Origin: Actinomycetota bacterium
Lineage (GTDB): Bacteria > Actinomycetota > Actinomycetes > Mycobacteriales > Micromonosporaceae
DNA: 8,265 nucleotides
Direction: 5' to 3'
Assembly (NCBI GenBank): GCA_005885115.1
Contig: VAXX01000400.1
Location: 1-8,265 of the forward strand
The translations under genes were made by a program, and so were the position numbers. Under the pieces are notes generated by a model. It did no database searches. It was given only the letters and a program-made list of their open reading frames with translations, and was not told the DNA's origin. Positions 1 to 8,099 of this stretch are shown here, piece after piece; position 1 is the stretch's first letter, and the number at the start of each line of letters is the position of its first letter.

Positions 1-209
1 CGCTGGTAATGGTGGCCGAGCACGAACACCCGCTCACCGAGCGCCGCCTTGGCCTTCGCCGCCCGCTCCACCAGACCGGGGTCGCCGGGTGCGGGCAGAT
101 CACCCGGGCACTCGACGCCCTTCTCCGAGCCCGCGTCGGAACCCCGCCCCAGCAGCAGGAGCGCGGTCGCGGTGGGGGACGGTTCGGTCCACGTGGTCAC
201 GCTTGCCAT
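1..209 (-). CDS. nadA: Quinolinate synthase NadA, N-terminal part (runs off left edge)
   Basis: NadA condenses iminoaspartate with dihydroxyacetone phosphate to make quinolinate in de novo NAD synthesis; it is a cytosolic [4Fe-4S] enzyme. The first 69 codons are visible, from an ATG at 209-207. They contain a TALLLLGRGSD stretch, then GVECPGDLP, then an L-VERA-AK helix, and end in VFVLGHHYQR. This is the N-terminal signature I recall from the Streptomyces type of NadA, in which the HHYQR block belongs to the active site. The cluster-binding cysteines would lie beyond the window. No clear Shine-Dalgarno sequence precedes the ATG. The gene diverges from the glycerate kinase gene across about 60 bp. 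The family assignment is strong; the exact start is less certain. Confidence 0.9.
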   Translation of the reverse strand, partial: MASVTTWTEPSPTATALLLLGRGSDAGSEKGVECPGDLPAPGDPGLVERAAKAKAALGERVFVLGHHYQ

Positions 210-269
210 GGTCGCACAGCGATGCTGCGGTCCGGCCAGCCCGGAAACGTGACGTGGAAGACTCCGAGC

Positions 270-1388
270 GTGCGGGTACTGATCTGTCCGGACAAGTTCG
301 CCGGGACGCTGTCGGCGGTCGCCGCCGCCGAGGCCATCGCCGCCGGCTGGGCGGCCGCGAGACCCGGCGACGAGCTGCTCCAGCGGCCGCTGGCCGACGG
401 CGGGCCGGGCTTTCTCGACGTCGTGGCGGCCGCCGGGACCGGACGCCGGATTCCGGTCGCGACGGTGGACCCGCTGGGCCGGCCGGCGGCGGGGGAGGTG
501 CTGGTCACCGGGGCGACCGGCTACCTGGAGAGCGCCCAGGCCTGCGGGCTGCACCTGCTCAGACCGGAGGAGCGCAACCCCAGGATCACCACGTCGTACG
601 GCCTGGGCATCCTGGTGGCCCATGCCGTCGAGACAGGGGTACGCGAGATCGTCATCGGGCTCGGCGGCTCAGCCACCAACGACGCCGGAGCCGGGATGCT
701 GGCCGCCCTCGGTGCCCCGGCACTGGACAGCGCCGGGTACGCCCTCCCGTACGGGGGCGCCGCCCTGGTCCACGCCGAGCGCCTCGACGGGTCGCCGCGC
801 CTGCGGGACGTACGCCTGGTCGCGGCCACCGACGTGGACAGCCCGCTGACCGGCCTGCACGGCGCCTCGGCGGTGTACGGGCCGCAGAAGGGCGCCACCC
901 GGGAGGACGTACTCCTGCTGGACGCCGCCCTGGAGCGCTACGCCACCGTGCTGGAGACGCTGCCGACCTGCCCACCCGGGCTGGCCGGACTACCCGGCGC
1001 CGGGGCAGCCGGTGGCCTCGGCGCCGCCCTGCTGGCCCTGGGCGGCCGGGTCGTGTCCGGTATCGGGCTGGTCCGCGAGCTGACCGGCCTGGACCGGGCG
1101 CTCGACACGGTCGACCTGGTGCTCACCGGGGAGGGCTCGTTCGACGCCCAGTCGCTGCGCGGGAAGGTGGTCGCCGGGGTCGCCGAAGGTGCCCGGGACC
1201 GGGGCCTGCCGTGCCTGGTCCTGGCCGGTCAGGCCAGCGCCGGCCGGCGCGAGGCGGCGGCGGCCGGAGTGACCGAAACGTACACGTTGGTGAGCCACTT
1301 CGCGGATCTGGACCGCGCGCTCGCCCACCCCGCCGAGGGCCTGTACGCCATGGCCAGGCGCCTGGCCGGGCAGTGGTCCCGAGGGTGA
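270..1388 (+). CDS. glxK: Glycerate kinase (GlxK/GarK family)
   Basis: This cytosolic kinase phosphorylates D-glycerate with ATP, feeding glyoxylate- or serine-derived glycerate into glycolysis; the family usually makes 2-phosphoglycerate. Visible family motifs are CPDKFAGTL at residues 6-14, the glycine-rich GGSATNDAGAG at 132-142, GPQKGA at 204-209, a GAAGGLGAALL stretch, and TGEGSFDAQS from 286. The 372-residue length is normal for the family and nothing seems to be missing. I chose the GTG at 270 because the conserved core (VRVLICPDK) starts there and a GGAAG lies about 10 bp upstream. A GTG at 249 is an alternative, and the open frame farther upstream overlaps nadA and is not expected to be coding. 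An orthologue sits beside erpA in M. tuberculosis (Rv2205c). The family is clear; the in vivo substrate is inferred. Confidence 0.9.
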   Translation: MRVLICPDKFAGTLSAVAAAEAIAAGWAAARPGDELLQRPLADGGPGFLDVVAAAGTGRRIPVATVDPLGRPAAGEVLVTGATGYLESAQACGLHLLRPEERNPRITTSYGLGILVAHAVETGVREIVIGLGGSATNDAGAGMLAALGAPALDSAGYALPYGGAALVHAERLDGSPRLRDVRLVAATDVDSPLTGLHGASAVYGPQKGATREDVLLLDAALERYATVLETLPTCPPGLAGLPGAGAAGGLGAALLALGGRVVSGIGLVRELTGLDRALDTVDLVLTGEGSFDAQSLRGKVVAGVAEGARDRGLPCLVLAGQASAGRREAAAAGVTETYTLVSHFADLDRALAHPAEGLYAMARRLAGQWSRG

Positions 1389-1405
1389 GATACGTCAGAG
1401 CGCCG

Positions 1406-1449
1406 ATGGGAATGTCCCGAGGACCGGGTAAGGTTGGTCCTGACGTCAG
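1406..1449 (+). promoter_or_regulatory. Putative erpA promoter and leader palindrome
   Basis: A TAAGGT hexamer at 1429-1434 fits the actinobacterial -10 pattern TANNNT and would place the transcription start near 1441. No good -35 is visible. Exactly at the predicted start is a perfect 10-bp palindrome, CTGACGTCAG (1440-1449), which could be an operator. Assignment is by eye only. Confidence 0.3.
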
Positions 1450-1477
1450 CGAACCCACCTGCCAGGGAGCAGTCACC

Positions 1478-3147
<1,670 letters not shown>

Positions 3148-4158
3148 CTACAGCCCCGCCACGCCGGCCTGCGCCCGCAGGTCGGCGACCAGCCCGGGCA
3201 GCACGTCGAGGAACGCGTCAACCTCGGCCTCGGTGGTGTCCCGGTGCAGCGAGACCCGGACGTTGCCGTGCGAGAGCACGCCCATCGCTTCCAGGACGTG
3301 GCTGGGGCGCAGCGTGGACGAGGTGCACGAGGAGCCGGAGGAGACCGCGAAGCCGGCCCGGTCCAGCGACGCGGCGACCCGGGTTCGGATCCGTTCCACG
3401 AGCGGGTAGAGCCGGCGCGCCTCGGCGTCGGCCTCGGCACCCGCCGCCCGCAGGGCGGCCGCGGCGGCCACCAGGGCCGGCAGGTTGCGGGTACCGGGCT
3501 GGTCCGGGGCGGCCGGATCGGCGCCCGGCCACGGCGGTACCCACCGGGTGCCCTTGTGTACCACCAGCACCCCGACCCCCGCCGGACCGCCCCACTTGTG
3601 GGCGCTGGCGGCCAGTACGGCCCAGCCGTCGGGCACCGGTACCCGCCCGACCGACTGGGCGGCGTCCACCACCAGGGGTATCCCTGCCGCCGCGCATGCG
3701 GCAGCCACCTCGGCCACCGGCTGGACGGTACCCACCTCGTGGCTGGCACTGATCAGCGCGGCGACCCCGACGCCCGGTTCGCGGACCGCCGCCGTGAACG
3801 CGGCCACGTCGACCCGGCCGAGCCGGTCCACCGGTACGGACACCGCGGATCGATCGGCGACCGCGTGCAGGAGCGCCGAGTGCTCGATCGCGGAATGGAC
3901 GATCGTGGCGCCGGCCCGGAACCCGAGTACGGCCGCCTGGACCGCATCCGTACCACTGGCACAGAACAGCACCTCGTCAGCGCGTACCCCCAATTGGTCG
4001 GCGATCGCACCGCGCGCCGCGTCGAGCAGCTGGCGGGCCCGGCGGCCCTGCGGGTAGAGCTTGCCGGGGTCCGCCCAGCCGTCCTCCTGGGCCGCCAGCA
4101 GCGCCTGCCGGGCCACCGGATGCGGCGGCGCGCCGGCCGCCGCGTCGAGATACGCCAC
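3148..4158 (-). CDS. Cysteine desulfurase (NifS/IscS-like, PLP-dependent), apparently lacking an internal segment
   Basis: The family removes sulfur from L-cysteine, giving alanine and an enzyme persulfide. The expected active-site residues are visible: His140-Glu141 in SHEVG, Asp165 and Gln168 in VVDAAQSVG, the PLP lysine Lys188 in SAHKWGG, and the catalytic Cys278 in SSGSSCTS. Between Ser264 and Leu265 (near 3366-3369) the sequence jumps from the helix ending RIRTRVAAS straight to LDRAGFAVSSGSS. Family members normally have about 30 more residues there, forming a core strand and an EGESL-like segment. The loss keeps the frame, leaving 336 residues. The GTG at 4158 begins at the conserved AYLDAAAG. 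It has no Shine-Dalgarno, and a TACCGT hexamer seven bases upstream suggests a leaderless message. Family is certain; integrity is doubtful. Confidence 0.85.
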   Translation of the reverse strand: MAYLDAAAGAPPHPVARQALLAAQEDGWADPGKLYPQGRRARQLLDAARGAIADQLGVRADEVLFCASGTDAVQAAVLGFRAGATIVHSAIEHSALLHAVADRSAVSVPVDRLGRVDVAAFTAAVREPGVGVAALISASHEVGTVQPVAEVAAACAAAGIPLVVDAAQSVGRVPVPDGWAVLAASAHKWGGPAGVGVLVVHKGTRWVPPWPGADPAAPDQPGTRNLPALVAAAAALRAAGAEADAEARRLYPLVERIRTRVAASLDRAGFAVSSGSSCTSSTLRPSHVLEAMGVLSHGNVRVSLHRDTTEAEVDAFLDVLPGLVADLRAQAGVAGL

Positions 4159-4165
4159 GCCGGCA

Positions 4166-4171
4166 ACGGTA
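4166..4171 (-). promoter_or_regulatory. Possible -10 element for leaderless desulfurase-tusA transcript
   Basis: On the minus strand, TACCGT (fits TANNNT) ends seven bases before the GTG start codon and no ribosome-binding sequence is present. That arrangement is typical of leaderless actinobacterial genes. No convincing -35 is visible. Confidence 0.3.
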
Positions 4172-4326
4172 ACGTCTGGCGGCCTGCCCGGCCGCTGGCA
4201 GCGCCTGGACCGACGGTCGGCGCGCCATCCCCGGCCCCAAGTCACGGGCCGCCGGCATGGTCGAGTAATGTCCGCTGTGCTTACCGATGGCACTCCTGGG
4301 TAAGGCTGTTGAGGAGGCAGGAGCAG

Positions 4327-5229
4327 GTGGTCGCAACACGTTCGGGAGCAGGGCCGGCCAGGGGCACCCGGGGGCGCGCGGGCCGGCTGGTCGGGCTCGG
4401 CGCCATCGCGGTCCTGACGACCGTGCTGCTGTCCGGCTGCTCGGTCAAGCGCGCGTTCGCGTTCGGGTGGCCGTACGAGGGCATCAGCGACCAGTCCCGG
4501 CACATGTACGACATCTGGGTGGGGTCCACGGCGGCCGCCCTGATCGTCGGCGTCTTCGTGTGGGGCCTGATCTTCTGGTGCGTCATCCGGTACCGCAAGC
4601 GGGGTGACGAGCTGCCCCCGCAGACCCGGTACAACCTGCCGATGGAGCTGCTCTACTCGGTGGTCCCGTTCCTGATCATCTCGGTGCTGTTCTACTACAC
4701 CGCGATCGTGCAGACCGGCGTGGACAAGGAGCCGGTCAACCCGGACGTGACCGTCGACGTGATCGCGTTCAAGTGGAACTGGGAGTTCAGCTACCGCGAC
4801 GCACAGGGCCCGGACAAGAAGCCGGTGACCACCATCGGCAACAGCGACTACGTGCCGGTACTGGTGCTGCCGACGCACAAGTCGATCCGGTTCGTGGAGC
4901 AGTCGCAGGACGTCATTCACTCGTTCTGGGTACCGGAGCTGCTGTTCAAGCGGGACGTGTTCCCGGGCAACGTGAAGAACTCCTTCGCGGTCACCATCGA
5001 GCGGGAGGGCGCGTACGTCGGGCGGTGCGCGGAGCTGTGCGGCACGTACCACTCGATGATGAACTTCGAGCTGCGCGCGGTGCCGTTCGACGAGTACCAG
5101 CGGTTCATCGCTGCCAAGCAGCAGGGCATGAGTACGCCGGACGCGCTGCGCGCGGCCGGTGACCCGGAGCCGTACGCGACGAAGACGCAGCCGTTCAACA
5201 CCGACCGCACGGCCCGTACCGCGAGCTGA
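4327..5229 (+). CDS. ctaC: Cytochrome c oxidase subunit II (CtaC), lipoprotein with CuA site
   Basis: CtaC is the aa3 oxidase subunit that takes electrons from the cytochrome bc1-c complex through its binuclear CuA centre on the outer face of the membrane. The N-terminus has an Arg-rich start, a hydrophobic stretch and the lipobox LLSGC, so Cys38 is the predicted lipidation site. Two membrane helices follow (from MYDIWVGS and from MELLYSVV). The CuA ligands are complete: His198 in VIHSFWVP, Cys234, Glu236, Cys238, His242 and Met245 in CAELCGTYHSMM. The 300-residue length matches the shorter actinobacterial form without the long loop of the mycobacterial protein. The GTG at 4327 has GAGGAGG at 4311-4317; the long open frame upstream is antisense to the desulfurase gene. 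ctaF follows after 10 bp. Confidence 0.95.
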   Translation: MVATRSGAGPARGTRGRAGRLVGLGAIAVLTTVLLSGCSVKRAFAFGWPYEGISDQSRHMYDIWVGSTAAALIVGVFVWGLIFWCVIRYRKRGDELPPQTRYNLPMELLYSVVPFLIISVLFYYTAIVQTGVDKEPVNPDVTVDVIAFKWNWEFSYRDAQGPDKKPVTTIGNSDYVPVLVLPTHKSIRFVEQSQDVIHSFWVPELLFKRDVFPGNVKNSFAVTIEREGAYVGRCAELCGTYHSMMNFELRAVPFDEYQRFIAAKQQGMSTPDALRAAGDPEPYATKTQPFNTDRTARTAS

Positions 5230-5239
5230 GGACATCACC

Positions 5240-5662
5240 ATGAAGGCAGAGTTCCGACTGTTCGGGCTGATCTCCGGATTCCTGTACCTGGCCGCCATCG
5301 TGTACGCCTTCTGGACGCGCGCCGCCGGCCATGGGGTCGAGTGGATCGGCACCGTCGCGCTGGTGCTGTCCGGCCTGTTGACCGGCATGTGCACGCTGTA
5401 CTTCTTCCTGGTCGCCCGGCGGATCGACGCGCGCCCGGAGGACGACCCGGACGCCGAGATGTCCGACGGCGCCGGTGAGGTGGGGTTCTTCAGCCCTGGC
5501 AGCTACTGGCCGTTCGGGGTGGCGCTGGCCTGCCTGATCGCCGGCATCGGCCTGGTGTACTGGCAGGTCTGGCTGGTCGCGGTCGGCCTGCTCGCGGTAC
5601 TGGGCGGGACCGGCGGCCTGCTTTTCGAGTACTACACCGGAGCCCGGCGGGCGGCCGAGTAG
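5240..5662 (+). CDS. ctaF: Actinobacterial cytochrome c oxidase subunit IV (CtaF)
   Basis: CtaF is a small accessory subunit of the actinobacterial aa3 oxidase. The 140-residue protein shows four hydrophobic helices at roughly residues 5-26, 36-59, 89-108 and 110-132. An acidic loop with DARPEDDPDAE separates the two pairs, and the family-typical GEVGFFSPGSYWP motif precedes helix three. The ATG at 5240 follows the ctaC stop by 10 bp, and the GAGG overlapping that stop serves as ribosome-binding site, so the two genes are almost certainly one operon. A strong hairpin terminator follows at once. The gene for subunit I (ctaD), which lies between these two in Streptomyces, is not here. Confidence 0.93.
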   Translation: MKAEFRLFGLISGFLYLAAIVYAFWTRAAGHGVEWIGTVALVLSGLLTGMCTLYFFLVARRIDARPEDDPDAEMSDGAGEVGFFSPGSYWPFGVALACLIAGIGLVYWQVWLVAVGLLAVLGGTGGLLFEYYTGARRAAE

Positions 5663-5682
5663 TCGTAGTACCTCCGTCGTTT

Positions 5683-5714
5683 CGTAGCGGCCAGCCGGGA
5701 GGCTGGCCGCTACG
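5683..5714 (+). terminator. Hairpin terminator after ctaC-ctaF
   Basis: A perfect 14-bp inverted repeat (arms 5683-5696 and 5701-5714) with a GGGA loop begins 20 bp after the ctaF stop. The arms contain GTAGCGGCCAGCC and its complement. Only a short T run (5718-5720) follows, as is common in high-GC actinobacteria. It lies between convergent genes and could act on both. Confidence 0.85.
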
Positions 5715-5730
5715 GCGTTTCCGGAGGTTC

Positions 5731-5997
5731 TCAGGCCACGTGGATCGGGGCGCGCCGCCGGGGGGCCGGTACGACGCCCCGGCGCACCGGTGGCCACGAG
5801 CCGACCAGCACGGCCGCACCGCACCGGACACACAGCCGCTCGGGGCAGTCCCTGCCGTGCCGGTCCGCACAGGGCGGCTGCTCGAACCCGGTGATCGAGG
5901 CGCAGGTCGGGCAGTAGCTGTCGATGGCTGGCACAACCCGACCGTGCCACCCGTACCCCGTGATCGCACGTATGTCGGACCGGCGTGTCGTTGACAC
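5731..5997 (-). CDS. Small zinc-ribbon-like protein of unknown function
   Basis: This 88-residue reading frame is not assigned to a named family. It has two CxxC knuckles, CPTC at residues 29-32 and CVRC at 56-59, plus Cys43 and Cys51, which together look like a zinc ribbon. The N-terminal segment ITGYGWHGRVVP is unlike random high-GC translation, and the tail is Arg/Pro-rich and probably disordered. Only the GTG at 5997 is available as a full-length start, since an in-frame stop lies 12 bp further upstream; no Shine-Dalgarno is visible. It converges on ctaF across the hairpin terminator and diverges from the SRPBCC gene, sharing the region with an inverted repeat. The cysteine pattern argues for a real gene; the function is unknown. 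Confidence 0.6.
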   Translation of the reverse strand: MSTTRRSDIRAITGYGWHGRVVPAIDSYCPTCASITGFEQPPCADRHGRDCPERLCVRCGAAVLVGSWPPVRRGVVPAPRRRAPIHVA

Positions 5998-6020
5998 GTG
6001 ACCATACGGTCACATATTCT
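5991..6020 (+). promoter_or_regulatory. Promoter of the SRPBCC gene
   Basis: TTGACA at 5991-5996 is a perfect -35 consensus, and TATTCT at 6015-6020 is a good -10 with an 18-bp spacer. Transcription would start near 6027, just ahead of the ribosome-binding sequence GGGAGAGA at 6041-6048. The -35 overlaps the first codons of the divergent zinc-ribbon gene. Confidence 0.65.
5998..6013. promoter_or_regulatory. Operator-like inverted repeat in the promoter spacer
   Basis: GTGACC and GGTCAC form 6-bp arms around ATAC, filling the spacer between the -35 and -10 of the SRPBCC promoter. A dimeric repressor bound here would block RNA polymerase. SRPBCC genes of this kind are often paired with an ArsR-family regulator, but no regulator gene is in the window. 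Confidence 0.5.
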
Positions 6021-6053
6021 CGGACGGTAGCCGACCGGATGGGAGAGACAGGC

Positions 6054-6575
6054 ATGACAACCCCGACACGTACCGCGGTGACCACCCAGGTCTACCGCGT
6101 CTACATCAAGGCGACGCCCGAGGCGATCTGGGCGGCGATCACCCAGCCGGAGTGGACGGCCCGGTACGGGTACACCGGGCTGGTCGAGTACGACCTGCGC
6201 CCCGGCGGCGCGTACCGGGTACGCCCGACCGAGGCGTTCCTGGCCGGCGCACGGGCCAAGGGCAACGAGCTGCCCGACGTCATCATCGAGGGCGAGGTGC
6301 TGGAGGCCGACCCGCCACGCAAGCTCGTCACGACGTTCCACATGCTGATGGACCCGCGCGTCGCGGCGGAGGCGTTCACCCGGATCACCCATGAGATCAG
6401 GCAGGGTCAGGACGGCGTCTGCTCGCTGACCCTGACCCATGAGCTCGACGGCGCGCCCGCGCTCGCGGCGATCGTCTCCGGCGCGTTCGAGGACCAGGGG
6501 GCCGGCGGTGGCCACGCCTGGGTCCTCAGCGACCTCAAGACACTGCTGGAGACCGGCAAGTCGTTCGCCAACTGA
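6054..6575 (+). CDS. SRPBCC (AHSA1-like/START-superfamily) domain protein
   Basis: SRPBCC proteins form a helix-grip fold with a deep hydrophobic pocket. AHSA1-like members are small soluble proteins of mostly unknown ligand, often encoded with ArsR regulators. Seen here are the opening strand VYRVYIKATPEAIWAAIT, the EYDLRPGGAYRV turn, a VIIEGEVLEADPPRKLV strand pair, SLTLTHEL, and the long C-terminal helix HAWVLSDLKTLLETG that closes the pocket. The 173 residues make a complete single domain. The ATG at 6054 is preferred because GGGAGAGA lies about six bases upstream; an in-frame ATG at 6039 overlaps that sequence. The gene has its own promoter with an operator-like repeat and ends at a strong terminator, so it is a monocistronic unit inside a respiratory locus. 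No ligand can be assigned. Confidence 0.85.
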   Translation: MTTPTRTAVTTQVYRVYIKATPEAIWAAITQPEWTARYGYTGLVEYDLRPGGAYRVRPTEAFLAGARAKGNELPDVIIEGEVLEADPPRKLVTTFHMLMDPRVAAEAFTRITHEIRQGQDGVCSLTLTHELDGAPALAAIVSGAFEDQGAGGGHAWVLSDLKTLLETGKSFAN

Positions 6576-6583
6576 GCCTGACA

Positions 6584-6619
6584 ACGAAGAAGGCCCGGCG
6601 TAAGCCGGGCCTTCTTCGT
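6584..6619. terminator. Bidirectional terminator between the SRPBCC gene and qcrB
   Basis: A perfect 16-bp inverted repeat (arms 6584-6599 and 6604-6619, loop GTAA) begins 8 bp after the SRPBCC stop and ends 11 bp before the qcrB stop as read on the minus strand. A T-rich CTTCTTCGT flank lies on the plus side, and the mirrored strand reads the same way, so it should end transcription from both convergent genes. Confidence 0.9.
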
Positions 6620-6630
6620 ATCGACCTGCG

Positions 6631-8099
6631 TCAGCGCTGGCCGGTGCCGATCTCCTCGCGGGTCGGCGCGGGCGAGATGGGTGCCTCGGCCGGCGGCGTC
6701 GGCGCGGGCGGCTGCTCGATCGGGAAGAAGAAGCCGCGCACCGCCGGCAGGAGGCCGCCCACCCGGTTCATCTTCTTCGGTACGACCCAGCCGGCGTTCT
6801 CCAGCTCCACGTGTCCGTGCTAGCACCTCCCGGTCGTGCTGCTGGAGCCCCAGCGCCGTCCGGTGCGCCACGTAGTACGCCAGTGGCGGCAGGAGCAGCA
6901 GCCCGATCCGGCCGGCCCAGGTCGTCGCGTTGAGGCTGAGGTGCAGCTTGTCGGCGATGACGTCGTTGCCACCCGAGGCCAGCAGCACCACGAAGAACGC
7001 GATGGACATGGCGCCCAGCCCGGTGCGGACCGGTACATCCCGGGGCCGCTGGAGCAGGTGGTGGATGGCCTTGTCCTTGGTGAACCGGGCCTCGATGAAC
7101 GGGTAGAACATCGGGAGCATGGTCAGGATGCCGGGCAGCACGACGGTCGGCCAGAAGACCGGGGCCATCGTGTACCCGTGCCCGAACAGGTGGAAGCGGA
7201 ACTCCCAGGCGGGCATGAGCCGCGTGGAGCCGTCCAGGAACATGACGTACCAGTCCGGCTGGCTGGCCGCGGAGACCACCGACGCCTTGTACGGGCCGAA
7301 CAGCCAGATCGGGTTGATCTGGAACAGCCCGCCGAGGAACGCGATCACCGCGAACACGATCATGAAGAACCCGCCGCCCTTGGCGGCGAAGCCGGGGAAC
7401 ATCCGTACCCCGACCACGTTGCGATTGGTCCGGCCCGGGCCCGGCCACTGGGTGTGCTTCTGCTTGACCAGCAGACCCATGTGTACCGTGATCAGCGCCA
7501 GGATCACTGCCGGTACCAGCAGCACGTGCGTGATGTAGAGCCGGTCCAGGATCACCGTGCCGGGGAACTCGCCACCGAACAGCGACGTGGTGACCCAGGT
7601 GCCGACCACCGGGATGGACAGCATGATCGCGCTGGCGATCCGCAGGCCGGTGCCGGACAGGGCGTCGTCGGGCAGCGAGTAGCCGCAGAAGCCCTCCAGG
7701 AAGCCCATCCAGAACAGCAGCGTACCGATGATCCAGTTGAGCTCGCGGGGCTTGCGGAACGCACCGGTGAAGAACACCCGGAACATGTGCACCACGATGG
7801 CGGCCATGAACAACAGGGCCGCCCAGTGGTGCATCTGCCGCATGATGAGCCCGCCGCGCACCTCGAACGAGATTCGCAGGGCGGTGTTGTACGCCTGCGA
7901 CATCAGCTGCCCGTCAAGCGGCGGTCAGCAGCAGGACGATGAAGGAGTACAGGGCGACTTCGCCCAGCAGGAACGACCAGTGGTCCGGGAAGACCTTGTT
8001 GAACAGCCGCCGCAGCGGGGTGGCCACCTGGAGCCGGTCGTCGATCTCTACGGCGGCGGCGCCGGGCAGGGCCGCTACGTCAACCTTGCGTCGTTTCAT
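6631..8099 (-). pseudogene. qcrB: Cytochrome bc1 complex cytochrome b subunit (QcrB), broken by two apparent internal deletions
   Basis: QcrB is the membrane cytochrome b that oxidises menaquinol in the bc1-aa3 supercomplex. It is readable in three frames. Piece one (8099-7914, 61 codons) starts MKRRKVDV and ends [10 protein letters not shown] before a stop. Piece two (about 7924-6827) starts [12 protein letters not shown] and carries the His pairs in RQMHHW...VVHM and ITHVLL...TVHM expected to hold both hemes, plus the quinol-site motif SQPDWY. Piece three (6826-6631) resumes HGHVELENAGW and ends in a Pro-rich tail. Against remembered actinobacterial QcrB, about 22 residues are missing at the first join and about 29 at the second. 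The start overlaps the qcrA stop (ATGA) and has GGGAG upstream. Either a real pseudogene or, more likely, sequence error. Confidence 0.85.

Noticed and set aside
89..1477. Plus-strand frame upstream of erpA, overlapping the glycerate kinase
   Set aside because: The translation is Arg/Gly-rich out-of-frame shadow of the kinase; erpA starts at its own GTG with AGGGAG.
4280..4304. CTTACC...GGTAAG inverted repeat in the ctaC leader
   Set aside because: Only six base pairs with a 13-nt loop; too weak to call as operator or riboswitch without conservation data.
3244..4326. Long open plus-strand frame continuing upstream of ctaC
   Set aside because: It is antisense to the desulfurase gene, gives low-complexity Arg/Gly translation, and ctaC has a clear GTG with a strong ribosome-binding site and lipoprotein signal at 4327.
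4159..5394. Open minus-strand frame extending upstream of the desulfurase across ctaC
   Set aside because: The translation opposite ctaC has no recognisable motifs, and the conserved desulfurase core starts at the GTG at 4158.
6810..6830. Programmed ribosomal frameshift in qcrB
   Set aside because: No slippery heptamer is present, and conserved residues are missing at the junction, which recoding would not explain.
7900..7935. Intein, intron or element insertion splitting qcrB
   Set aside because: The junction has fewer bases than expected rather than extra ones, and no element sequence is present.
7914..8099. A stand-alone 61-residue small membrane protein
   Set aside because: Its sequence ([19 protein letters not shown]) is the conserved N-terminus of QcrB, so it is a fragment and not a separate gene.
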